Below are positions 19,901 to 27,992 of a DNA stretch of 64,000 nucleotides, in pieces. The stretch covers positions 26,113 to 90,112 of the forward strand of contig JAFGCO010000029.1 of assembly GCA_016932575.1 (NCBI GenBank), given 5' to 3'. The position numbers were made by a program, and so were the translations under genes. Position 1 is the stretch's first letter; each line of letters opens with the position of its first letter. The stretch is from a bacterium. GTDB lineage: Bacteria > Zhuqueibacterota > QNDG01 > JAFGCO01. The notes beneath the pieces were generated by a model. That model was not told the origin of the DNA, did no database searches, and worked only from the letters and a program-made list of their open reading frames with translations.

Positions 19901-20405
19901 CAAATCGGTCTTTTTCTCGATCATACCGGTTCAGGCCACCGCCATTGGTACCGATCCATAAATCTCCTTTTTTATCTTCGCTGATTGACATGACCTGATT
20001 GTGACTTAAGCTGCTGTCATTATCGGCGTCATGCCTGTAATGCCGGAATGTATTGGCAGTGCTGTGAAAGAGATCCAGACCGCTCTCGGTTCCTACCCAC
20101 AAATTTTTCTGGCTGTCTTCAAACAGCGCGTAAATGGAATTGCTGCTGATGCTGTTTGAATCGCTGGGATGGTGCCGGTAAACAGTAAACTGATATCCAT
20201 CATACCGATTCAAACCATCCTGTGTACCGAACCACATGAATCCATTGTGGTCCTGCAGGATACAAGTGATGGTGGATTGGGATAGCCCGCGTTCCGTCGT
20301 AAGATGCTCAAACTGAAGATGGTTGTTCTTTGGATAAAGAAGCAACGAAAATGAAAATTCGACAAACAGTACAAGAAACCAGTGAAATCTTACCATATAC
20401 CGCAT
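16986..20405 (-). CDS. Reg_prop/Y_Y_Y periplasmic sensor fused to a methyl-accepting chemotaxis (MCP) signalling domain
   Basis: 1139 residues. The first 800 residues match the two neighbouring sensor kinases: signal peptide, Reg_prop propellers (LWIGTNGGGLNRYD), Y_Y_Y (YAYRLAGSDFDDW, TNLDPGEYSFIVMASNN) and one membrane helix (about 800-818). Instead of HisKA/HATPase, the cytoplasmic part (836-1139) is a long helical hairpin with the MCP tip at about 975-1015: VNVLALNALIEATKAGD, GKGFMVVAQEIRDLA. No HAMP domain is seen. The tip is the CheA/CheW-binding part of chemoreceptors, yet neither partner is in the window. The start may be Met4 (20396), where GGATGCGGT gives a better spacing. Reading and family are clear; a chemotaxis role is inference. 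Confidence 0.9.
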   Translation of the reverse strand: MRYMVRFHWFLVLFVEFSFSLLLYPKNNHLQFEHLTTERGLSQSTITCILQDHNGFMWFGTQDGLNRYDGYQFTVYRHHPSDSNSISSNSIYALFEDSQKNLWVGTESGLDLFHSTANTFRHYRHDADNDSSLSHNQVMSISEDKKGDLWIGTNGGGLNRYDREKDRFVRFKQIPDDPNSLSSNDLYTVYCDSRDYVWIGSWHGHVDLYRVNNQQFVRFKRFGDFIIRSVLEDQDGDIWICTHGDGLIRVRIDSLGNFKQSRYRHNTWNANSLCGNAVFTIREDQQNRLWIGTENEGLNVFNKETGAFQHYTSDVFDKKSLSHNSIWSIYEDRTGNFWIGTFAGGINLLPQFGGGFRHYQHNPGNDQSLSHNSVTSFFEDSQGDLWIGTDGGGLNIFDEEDGTFNHYDTRNSQLSSNSVLSIFEDSRGRCWIGTWAGGLNLFDRKTGRSRQYTRENSGLSSNNVFSIIEDRKGRLWIGAFWGGVSCLEFDNNRFINFTIQNSQLTDDHIRVVIEDAFGKLWIGGDLGLNCLDPETRSIVTFRHDEEDTTSISKGWVLTILEASDSTLWVGTTGGLNRFHRDTETFTRFYIKDGLPNDAIKGLREDDHGNLWLSTNKGISRYDPKTGEFKNYDISDGLQGNEFYQCSHFKSSHGDIYFGGVNGFNVFHPSELTHNTYVPPIVFTDFQIFNRPVPIGDNSPLNAHISEVKHIRLSYKQNVISFEFAALNYIFPEKNQYAYRLAGSDFDDWNYVGTKRSATYTNLDPGEYSFIVMASNNDGVWNETGVSVDIIIEPPFWETWWFRLCVALLIGLILFMLYKWRVRSHHTHRRKLEMEVRERTIEVEQQKKQVEASYEKLSETGKTVVFHSSLVSQVFMQVDRAMNDMKDGSMSQTNFIDKTKSIVESFLSTIRNVTYETKKSSVAAEKTVQAVASGTQSIQATLDYMENIEKNVYASWDIMKSMMQYSAHIDEIILFIDDVASRVNVLALNALIEATKAGDFGKGFMVVAQEIRDLARTTSKSTVDISKSISELQSDLSKIEKVIKQGLDDVKESARIAGEGRVTLDQIYTAVEEEMERLHSIADKVNQMQEFSYQVQHAMDNVASVNQKNQEIVRTIKASSSEVGFLIEDLSKLALALKRK

Positions 20406-20939
20406 CCTTTTTTCCCTGTTGAATTAAATCATCCGGCCGTATGTACGTATCGTATTGAAACAATCGGCATTTAAGCAAATATCTTTAATATGCTGCCAAA
20501 ATCGTTCCTAATTTTCATTGAAATCAAGGCATTATATCCATTTTCAGGAAAGAAAAGATCGATAAGAATAATTAAGTATAAAATTTAAAAAAGAATGCCT
20601 TTTATATGAAAAGAACAATCTGTTTAAAAAGAAAAAAGTCTGGCACATCAGAATGTTCAGACGGCGCTGTTTCATTTTTTGCCGTACCTGTTGCAAATTG
20701 AAAAAACAGGTCTTGACAAGTATGTCAAATTTATCAGATATGGACTATAAGGTAAAAAAAGCAATCTCTCCAATACAAATGAAAAGATTGCTTTTAATAA
20801 CAATCGACTGTGGTGCCAAGTTTGCGTTTATTTACAACATTGCCGAACAGATCGCAAGCCCTCATATATCATTGAAAACAGCATTCTTAAAAAAACAATA
20901 ACTTTTGGCGACGCCTCTGTTCATGCGAATTTAATCCAT
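20406..20939. other. 534-bp intergenic region
   Basis: No supported gene. An 82-codon plus-strand frame inside has no RBS and no recognisable content. The region contains the terminator of the MFS gene at 20757-20795. Confidence 0.55.
20757..20795 (-). terminator. rho-independent terminator
   Basis: AAAAGCAATCT (20757-20767) pairs with AGATTGCTTTT (20785-20795). On the minus strand it ends in a run of seven T, about 145 bp beyond the MFS stop. Confidence 0.65.
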
Positions 20940-22541
20940 TCAGGTACCCTCGCCGCCGTTACTGACAGCCAGTTCAACAGGTTTATAGCCTCCCAGTTTT
21001 CGAAACCAGAAAATCAGAATCAGAAAACTCACTGCCATAATCAAAGGAACAATGGCCACCACAGTCATGGCATATCGTTTTGACTGGTTGACCACAGTTT
21101 CCACAAGGGTCTGTTCTTTTTTATCCAGGGTTTGCACTTCTTCTGGATCGACAGCCCTGTAGTGCCCGTAAATGGACTGTTTCTCCTGGGTAACGACCTG
21201 TTTATAGACCACACTGTTTTTATTCATCAACTGATGGTCGGTATGCTTATCCTGAATTAATCCCAAAAGCGGTGCGCCCAGAATTCCGACGCCCAGCATG
21301 CCGATACCGCTGATGGAATTCAGGGTAACCGCACCTCCTTTCGGAAACCGCTCAGCCACAATTCCCAGCATGGTCGGCCAGAAAAAAGTCTGCCCTATGG
21401 CATACACTGTAGCAGCCAGAATAATCCAAGCGCCATGAGCGTTACTGATAAAAACCAGGCCGATGGCTGCGGCCAGAGAGCTGGAGGCCATCAATCCCAG
21501 AGGCCCGATACGTTTCACAACGGGACCCACATTAAACCGCAGAACCATCATGACAAGAGAAGAATACACCAGTACCCAGCCGCCGCTGAGTGAAAAATTT
21601 GATCGCATAACCGGATTCATCAGCTCTTTGATCCATGTATCTGTTCCCAATTCCGTGGTTGCCAGGGGAAGCATGAGCAGAACCAGTACGATGAACAATC
21701 CGCGTCCGAATGACCGGATATAAACGCCAAGTGGAATTATGGCTATGCATGTGATCAGCAGGGCTGTTCCGAGCATGAGGCTGTCAGACCAGCCGCTGAA
21801 AAGACTGCTGATATTTGCCAGGATATTCATGATTTCGCGTGTAAACAGAAGAATCACAATGGCAAATCCGATGATTCCCATCTCTTTGAGCATGTCTTTA
21901 AAAGAAACACCCGCCTTCACCCGCTCGCTCACAGGGAACCTGGACCGGATTAACATGGCACCATAGATCAGTGCCGGTATAAGAATCATACCGAATGTCC
22001 AGCGCCAACTCAGGCCATTTGTAAAATACCGGCCAATGATGCCGCCTTCGCTCATGGCCAGAGAAATGAGCGATCCAAGCAAAATACCGCCCGCCCATCC
22101 GGCATGAAGAATGTTGAGCCATTTGGTTTTGGCCTGGGTGAAGAGGGAGGCCACAGCCGGATTAATAACCGCTTCAACGGTTCCGTTGCCGACTGCAACA
22201 ATGAGATTGCCAAAAAACAGCCACCAAAAACTGGGGCCGATCAGGATCATGATTGTGGCGATGATATGGCAGGCGAAGGCAAAAAAGAGACCGGTTTTAT
22301 ATCCGATCCTGTCAATAATCAGACTGAATCCGATAATGCCAAGCGCGAAAGGCCACATGCCCGCTCCCATCAGCCAGCCCTTTTCAGTTTCACTGAGATC
22401 GAACTCGAATCCGATCGCCCCGATTATTTGGGCCCGAACAGCAAAGAAAAATGCTGTTGTCACCAAAGAAATAAAACACATCCAGAACAGCCAGCGGTTT
22501 TTTTTAAGCACTGCATTCTCAGCTTGTTGTTCATCAGTCAT
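20940..22541 (-). CDS. major facilitator superfamily transporter
   Basis: 533 residues with about 12 hydrophobic helices in two halves. An MFS-like loop follows helix 2 (IDRIGYKTG, with the Asp-Arg of the A motif). A long hydrophilic loop of about 65 residues (centred on YKQVVTQEKQSIYGHYR) lies before the last helix; this is not typical of standard sugar porters but is seen in MFS proteins of FCB and Planctomycetes genomes. It lies downstream of a sugar isomerase-like gene on the same strand, so a monosaccharide or nucleoside-type substrate is a fair guess. RBS GAGGAGGG before ATG. Substrate not determinable. Confidence 0.85.
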   Translation of the reverse strand: MTDEQQAENAVLKKNRWLFWMCFISLVTTAFFFAVRAQIIGAIGFEFDLSETEKGWLMGAGMWPFALGIIGFSLIIDRIGYKTGLFFAFACHIIATIMILIGPSFWWLFFGNLIVAVGNGTVEAVINPAVASLFTQAKTKWLNILHAGWAGGILLGSLISLAMSEGGIIGRYFTNGLSWRWTFGMILIPALIYGAMLIRSRFPVSERVKAGVSFKDMLKEMGIIGFAIVILLFTREIMNILANISSLFSGWSDSLMLGTALLITCIAIIPLGVYIRSFGRGLFIVLVLLMLPLATTELGTDTWIKELMNPVMRSNFSLSGGWVLVYSSLVMMVLRFNVGPVVKRIGPLGLMASSSLAAAIGLVFISNAHGAWIILAATVYAIGQTFFWPTMLGIVAERFPKGGAVTLNSISGIGMLGVGILGAPLLGLIQDKHTDHQLMNKNSVVYKQVVTQEKQSIYGHYRAVDPEEVQTLDKKEQTLVETVVNQSKRYAMTVVAIVPLIMAVSFLILIFWFRKLGGYKPVELAVSNGGEGT

Positions 22542-22789
22542 ATGTACCCTCCTCTATGGTTGTTACCTTTATCTTTTTCAGTCTATTCTGAGAAATATCA
22601 ACATCTTTCTGACCCTTTTTATATAAGACAGCCTCGGCATGAAATAATCAATTCATTCATCAAAATACACTATCGTCAAGTGAATCACTATTGTACAATC
22701 CTCATTCCGGCATGGATCGGAATATTTAAGAAGTTAACTTCCGCCAGCAGGAAGCCGGACATTTTATTGTAAATCGTCATGGTTTTATT

Positions 22790-23842
22790 TTATGAATCCA
22801 ATCCTAATATTTTTCGATTTAAATCCGGATGACTTTCCCCGCCGGCAAAATCATCAAATGCAACATTCGTGGCCTCGATGATGTGAGACTCAATGAACGG
22901 TGCGCCTTCTCTTGCGCCCTGCTCCGGACTTTTTATGCAGCATTCCCATTCCAGAACCGCCCATCCCGTATAACCGGCTTCGGTTAACAGTGTAAATACG
23001 CGTTTGAAATCCACTTGACCGTCACCGGGAGAACGGAACCGCCCGGCCCGATGCGCCCAGTCCTGATAACCGCCGTAAACACCGACGCGGCCATTCGGTC
23101 TGAATTCCGCATCTTTTACATGAAAAGCAGTGATGCGCTCACCGTATAGCTGAATAAAATGACAATAATCAAGCTGTTGTAAAACGAAATGGCTGGGATC
23201 GTAATTAATGCAGGCGCCCGGATGGTCTTTGACGGCATCAAGAAACATCTCAAAGGTCGCTCCGTCATGAATATCCGAGCCCGGATGCAATTCATAGGCA
23301 ATGGTCTGACCGAGATCCCGGGCAAGATCCAGTACAGGTTTCCACCGCTTGGCCAGTTCCTGGAAAGCTTCCTTAACCAGTCCGGGCGGACGCTGCGGCC
23401 ATGGATATATCATATGCCAGGCAAACCCGCCCGACATGACGGGAATGGTTTTTAATCCGAGATTAGCAGATGCCTGAATCGTCTTGCATAACTGATCCCC
23501 TGCCCAGTCAATAATTTCCGAATCATTCAGGTTGGAAGGATAAAATGCAGAGAATGCCGTTTTATATACATGATTCATGGCCAATACCTGCCCCTGCAAA
23601 TGAGCGGCCAGTTCCGTTGGCTGAAGACCCTGTTCCTGAAGCTGATCCTTGAGCTCATTACAGTACGATTGACTCGAAGAAGCCTGATCCAGATTAAAAA
23701 CCCGCGCATCCCAAGTGGGTATTTGAACACCTTTGTACCCCAGCTCTGAAACCCATTTACCGATATTCCGAAGCGAATTAAAAGGGGCTTCATCTCTTAA
23801 AAACTGCGCCAGAAAAACAGCGGGTCCCATTATCTTTCTCAT
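22790..23842 (-). CDS. sugar phosphate isomerase/epimerase (xylose isomerase-like TIM barrel)
   Basis: 350 residues, AP endonuclease 2/xylose isomerase-like TIM barrel. Visible metal-site pieces: AYELHPGSDIHDG (Glu and His), NYDPSHFVLQ (Asp and His), FHVKDAEFRP and WAVLEWECC (final Glu). These are the conserved metal ligands of the family. The enzyme probably isomerises or epimerises a sugar or inositol-type substrate in the cytoplasm. RBS GGAG 6 nt before ATG. It is followed by the MFS gene 248 bp downstream, suggesting uptake and first conversion of one substrate. Confidence 0.87.
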   Translation of the reverse strand: MRKIMGPAVFLAQFLRDEAPFNSLRNIGKWVSELGYKGVQIPTWDARVFNLDQASSSQSYCNELKDQLQEQGLQPTELAAHLQGQVLAMNHVYKTAFSAFYPSNLNDSEIIDWAGDQLCKTIQASANLGLKTIPVMSGGFAWHMIYPWPQRPPGLVKEAFQELAKRWKPVLDLARDLGQTIAYELHPGSDIHDGATFEMFLDAVKDHPGACINYDPSHFVLQQLDYCHFIQLYGERITAFHVKDAEFRPNGRVGVYGGYQDWAHRAGRFRSPGDGQVDFKRVFTLLTEAGYTGWAVLEWECCIKSPEQGAREGAPFIESHIIEATNVAFDDFAGGESHPDLNRKILGLDS

Positions 23843-24125
23843 GGCAATCTCCGTTATATATTGAGTATTAAAAGAGTTAATAAATTTTCAATAAGAATTT
23901 ATCGGAATATAAATAATTTTAATTCAAGTGGCAAATAAATAAATGTCATAATTCATATGACGGGCCCTATCTTATTAAACCGGCGTATTAAAATTATTTT
24001 TGCTGTTCCTGCAATTTTACGGTAATCCGGATGAGGCGATTAAGGGGCAGGTACTGTCCGCTGTTTGTTGCAGGGGGACGAGATATTGATAATTTTTAAA
24101 AATCCGGCAACTTGGTCCGGCTGAA

Positions 24126-26519
24126 TTAACGGGAGTCTGTTTTAAGAATTTCCACCAGTTCAAAGCCTTCGAGCAATCCGTAGGATTTTATGGAATCCGT
24201 CCCGCTTATGTATTTCTGATCATATTTCTCATACTTGGGGAATATATTTTTCAGGGATCCGTAAACGGCCACTTCCACATCGTTCAAACCATCCCGAATA
24301 TATTCAGTGACATCCAGTGAATACGGCGGCCAGGCAATAATGCCCGCCGGCAAATCATTAATCCGCACAGCCGAGACTGTTCCCTGCCACGAACCTAATT
24401 GTATTTTATACCGGGAGGAAGATCTTTGAATTGAATAGGATTGAATATAAGAGACAGCATCAGAATAAAAAGGCATGCCCTGTTTGCTCCAGCTTCCAAA
24501 ACCCAGTACCCGTGGCGGGACAATTCTCCAGCCGGATTCGTTTGGTATAAGAGAAAAATCTCCATAAAGATACGCTGGAAGAACAGACGGATTTTCGTTA
24601 ACAGGTATCAATGAAATGGTATTTCTTTCTGGTTGTATATGCGTTCCGATGTTATAAACACCAAATCCACGGTCCAGCAGCCAGGCGTCCCGCAGCTGTT
24701 CAGCCAGCCTGTCATTTACGTACACATTCCATGCATTCGGTATCTGAATGACAATCATCATTGAAAGCGGATTGACCTTTTTATGAATCGATACAGGAAA
24801 TTGAATTTGAAGTAAATGATCCGGGCACAGCGTTCCCGCGTCGCCAATCGAACAGTTCTGATATTGTTTGTCATCAGAAAAAAGGTTGCATCGGTTTAAC
24901 ACAATACTGTTTAAATAGCCGGGTGTAAAGATTGTCTTCCCTTTTTTCAGAATTACCTTTTCTGTGCCTGTCTGTTTTTCGTCTGTGATATGAATGCCAA
25001 AGGTATCACGGGCTGCGCTGAAAACAAGCAGGCTCTCAAACGGCAACAGATTAAAATCAAATGCCGACAGCATACCGCGGACCGTAAATGGATACCTGGT
25101 CATTATGCCCTGCAAGGCATTCAACCGATATACCGCTTCACCCGGGATCTGCACATGCCCCCTCACACAATTACTGGAAGAATTATTGACCAGAAATAAC
25201 AGCTGACCATCTGACAGGCTCCTGCGTTGATGATAAAATTGATGTCCGGCAGTGTTATGCAAAACGATTCTGAAATCAGGGGGATTCACTTCTTTCAGAA
25301 AATCCGGATCCCCGGGATCCTGAATATGGATCCATTCCGAAGGATATTTATCCGGCCATGTCTGAAAAACAGTTGATGATTTTCCTTCGATGGCGACAGG
25401 GGGTGTAAAATAGATAACTTTTCCTCCGGATCGTAAATAATTCTCAATCAGGTTGACCGTGGATGACCGGAGATTTTGCATTCCCGGCGGCAGGATCACG
25501 CATGAATATGCCGCCGATCCTATCTTCATCTCACCGTGTTTTGCCGAGCCGAATTTCTCAAGAACTGTGGATGTTGCCAGATCAAACTCCACCTGGCCAT
25601 GCGTTAATAATTCGAAAAAGGATTGGAATGTCATCTGATCTTCATCGGATGGCGAATCTGCTGAAAGTGCTGTTTCCTCAATTTCTGAATAATGAAAAAC
25701 CAGCACGTTCCTGATCGGATCACCGGATGATAAAACCAGGGAAAGCCGTGAAAAATAGGATACGATCGATGGAAAGAGGTCCCACCAGGGGGCATGATAG
25801 GAAAATGAGGGTGCTTCATATATTTTCGATCCGAGAATTGAGTACAGGCTCTGACCGAAGCAGATCCCTTCGAATCCACAGACAAAAGCCCGGTCGCCGA
25901 TGTCTTTCATCGTGAGAAAGGACAGACCTGGGTCGGTGTTCAGAAACAATGCTGCAATTGCCTGTGTTTTTCTACATTGATGGAAGGTACTGATTTTGTC
26001 CTTCAATAACACATTTCCTGTGAAGGAAGTGTTGATTGTGTAACAATCAGGCAGGGCTGACCACTTTTGCCGAGACAGATCGAGAATCGTATTCAATGGG
26101 GGTAAATTATCATTTATCCAAATTTTCAATCCCAGACTATCTGCCTGAACTTTGGCATAGCATAGCAAATCCCGCCACTCATCTGCAGACAGTTCAGGTA
26201 ATATTTTTTCTTCCGGATAAATAATCACACCGCCGAGATTTTTGTCCTTAAATTCACTGAGTTGAAAATCTATCTCTTCCGGAGTCACCGGAACATTCCA
26301 GATCCATCGGGTCAAAGGACGGCAGGCTTGCGGCGGATTATTAAAATGATTTTGAAGGCCCCGGAATGACATCAGCCTTTTTGAAGCGGAGGGTGTCCTG
26401 GTGCATGTTACAAACACGCAGACGGCACTCCATATAATAAGAAAGATGAATATATTGAAATTTAAAAATCGCTTTCGAATTTTTAACGAAATCAATTGAA
26501 ACAAGCCCCTCTTCCTCAT
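24126..26519 (-). CDS. GH106-like (alpha-L-rhamnosidase-type) protein, putative lipoprotein
   Basis: 797 residues. The N-terminal hydrophobic segment ends in VFVTCTRTPS, a possible lipoprotein cleavage site. It opens with FNNPPQACRPLTRWIWNVP and VTPEEIDFQLSEFKDKNLGG, the usual entry to GH106-like barrels. Later blocks fit too: HAPWWDLFPSIVSYFSRLS; a Rossmann-like lobe (SCVILPPGMQNL, GGKVIYFTPP); and C-terminal sugar-binding sandwiches (VYVNDRLAEQL, VRINDLPAGIIAW). Between residues about 150 and 240 the catalytic barrel is much shorter than in the full-size family of about 1000 residues or more, so activity is uncertain. I recognise the family by pattern only; it could be an inactive glycan-binding relative. 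Confidence 0.6.
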   Translation of the reverse strand: MRKRGLFQLISLKIRKRFLNFNIFIFLIIWSAVCVFVTCTRTPSASKRLMSFRGLQNHFNNPPQACRPLTRWIWNVPVTPEEIDFQLSEFKDKNLGGVIIYPEEKILPELSADEWRDLLCYAKVQADSLGLKIWINDNLPPLNTILDLSRQKWSALPDCYTINTSFTGNVLLKDKISTFHQCRKTQAIAALFLNTDPGLSFLTMKDIGDRAFVCGFEGICFGQSLYSILGSKIYEAPSFSYHAPWWDLFPSIVSYFSRLSLVLSSGDPIRNVLVFHYSEIEETALSADSPSDEDQMTFQSFFELLTHGQVEFDLATSTVLEKFGSAKHGEMKIGSAAYSCVILPPGMQNLRSSTVNLIENYLRSGGKVIYFTPPVAIEGKSSTVFQTWPDKYPSEWIHIQDPGDPDFLKEVNPPDFRIVLHNTAGHQFYHQRRSLSDGQLLFLVNNSSSNCVRGHVQIPGEAVYRLNALQGIMTRYPFTVRGMLSAFDFNLLPFESLLVFSAARDTFGIHITDEKQTGTEKVILKKGKTIFTPGYLNSIVLNRCNLFSDDKQYQNCSIGDAGTLCPDHLLQIQFPVSIHKKVNPLSMMIVIQIPNAWNVYVNDRLAEQLRDAWLLDRGFGVYNIGTHIQPERNTISLIPVNENPSVLPAYLYGDFSLIPNESGWRIVPPRVLGFGSWSKQGMPFYSDAVSYIQSYSIQRSSSRYKIQLGSWQGTVSAVRINDLPAGIIAWPPYSLDVTEYIRDGLNDVEVAVYGSLKNIFPKYEKYDQKYISGTDSIKSYGLLEGFELVEILKTDSR

Positions 26520-26580
26520 GCAAACAGGAATATAAGATCAAAAACATGTAAAAAAAGAATTCACGTATGATGCTGAATTA

Positions 26581-27270
26581 TCATTCGATTCGGTCGATGA
26601 TTTGATAATAAATATTTTCAACATCCGATGTGGAAGCAAGAATCTGCCAGCTTTTCTTCCTTGCGAGGCGTGCCAGTTTTGGTCCGGGATGCACAGCTAC
26701 AGGCACTTTTACTCGGGATAACAAGTGGCGATCATGCCAGTGGTCGGCCATGGCAATTGTATGCTTCCAGGATTGTTTGTGTGCCTCCAGCCATTCCTCA
26801 ATATAATGAACTTTTGCCATGCCTCGCGGATGTTGTCGATGCACACCTCCGCTGTATCGATCATTTTCAACGACTGGTTCAGCACAAATAATATCATGAA
26901 TATTTAAATGAGCCATCAAAGGTTTCGCAAGTGAGCGGGGGGTTCCGCTGAGAAGCACAATGCGGACATCCTGCCTTCGCAATAATTCCAAAAGCTGGAT
27001 GCTTTCAGTGATCAACGCCGGCTGTATATAGCGTTCCCAGCATGTTTCAATCCAATGATTGACTTCTCTCTCGGATTTTCCTTGCAGATAGACCAGTTTC
27101 CATTCATACCATTTGGTAAATGGATTTTTTAAAATATGGTATATACTGCTCTGAATAATCCGAAAATAGCTGAGCAATCCTTCATGCCGCATAAAATAAA
27201 GAAGCCACCGCTCCAGACTTCGCAATACAAGCGTGCCGTCAATATCGGCAAACAGAATTGATGAATTCAT
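26581..27270 (-). CDS. HAD-superfamily phosphatase (HAD-IB type), possible PGP phosphatase
   Basis: 229 residues. Motif I FADIDGTLV (nucleophile and general-acid Asp), motif II LLSGTP, Lys-rich linker, and a motif III variant MADHWHDRHLL in place of the usual GDSxxD. The alpha-helical cap between motifs I and II is of the SerB/PgpC type. Its start lies 3 bp past the stop of a CDP-alcohol phosphatidyltransferase. Known PgpC enzymes are HAD-IB phosphatases that finish phosphatidylglycerol synthesis. I infer the same job from the pairing; serine or other phosphoesters remain possible. Confidence 0.75.
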   Translation of the reverse strand: MNSSILFADIDGTLVLRSLERWLLYFMRHEGLLSYFRIIQSSIYHILKNPFTKWYEWKLVYLQGKSEREVNHWIETCWERYIQPALITESIQLLELLRRQDVRIVLLSGTPRSLAKPLMAHLNIHDIICAEPVVENDRYSGGVHRQHPRGMAKVHYIEEWLEAHKQSWKHTIAMADHWHDRHLLSRVKVPVAVHPGPKLARLARKKSWQILASTSDVENIYYQIIDRIE

Positions 27271-27273
27271 GAT

Positions 27274-27930
27274 TCAGGACGCTTTCTCTCCGACCTTGCT
27301 GTCCAGCTCATGAATCAATGCGGTGCCTTCGATAATCACAGGAAGACCGCGTATCAAGCAAACAACAGCTGTTGTGATCGCCACCCAGAATCCAATGTTC
27401 AGGGCAATCTCCACCCAATTTTGCGGAAATATGCCCACTTTTCGAAAGGCTGATGCCAGCAGCAGCAGACTGAATGAGATTGCTTTGAGAACAGCATAAC
27501 CACTTCTCATGATCGGTGAACCGGTCAGAAATTTTCCAAGACCTGTCCGCATCATGCTTTTTTGACCAAATGCTGTGTAACCATAACGCAATACGTACCC
27601 TCGAATGGTATCTGTAAAAATACCCCGTGATATCACCACAACTGGAATCCACACTGGAACCAATCTGATATCTGCTAAACAGATCCAAAGCACGACTTCA
27701 ACAATTCGGTCACCCGCTATATCCAGAAGGCTGCCGAGAATTGTCTTTTCGTCCAGTTTACGTGCCAGATATCCATCCAGCCAATCCATAATAATGATAA
27801 GAATTGACAATCCGGAAGCCAATAAACGCATCCAAAACTGCTTATCGTAAATCAAAACCACCAAAATAAAAAGGAGCCCGATACGCAATAATGTAATTCT
27901 GTTGGGCCAGGTTAATAATTTAAATCTCAT
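27274..27930 (-). CDS. CDP-alcohol phosphatidyltransferase (PgsA-like)
   Basis: 218 residues, integral membrane. Carries the complete family signature at about residues 49-71: DG-x2-AR-x8-G-x3-D-x3-D, seen as DWLDGYLARKL then GSLLDIAGD. The family moves a phosphatidyl group from CDP-diacylglycerol to an alcohol. With the HAD phosphatase directly behind it, glycerol 3-phosphate is the likely acceptor (phosphatidylglycerolphosphate synthase). Several hydrophobic helices follow, but an extra 50-residue C-terminal part (FPQNWVEIALNIGFWVAITT) is longer than minimal PgsA. RBS AGGA upstream of ATG. Confidence 0.85.
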   Translation of the reverse strand: MRFKLLTWPNRITLLRIGLLFILVVLIYDKQFWMRLLASGLSILIIIMDWLDGYLARKLDEKTILGSLLDIAGDRIVEVVLWICLADIRLVPVWIPVVVISRGIFTDTIRGYVLRYGYTAFGQKSMMRTGLGKFLTGSPIMRSGYAVLKAISFSLLLLASAFRKVGIFPQNWVEIALNIGFWVAITTAVVCLIRGLPVIIEGTALIHELDSKVGEKAS

Positions 27931-27992
27931 ACAAGCATCCTAAAAATAAAAAAAATGGTTTAAAAAAGTTCGACCGGTTTCCAAGGTAAAAT

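Noticed and set aside
20653-20901. 82-codon plus-strand ORF
   Set aside because: No RBS, spans the MFS terminator hairpin, no recognisable content.
22104-22772. 222-codon plus-strand ORF
   Set aside because: Antisense to the MFS gene for most of its length.
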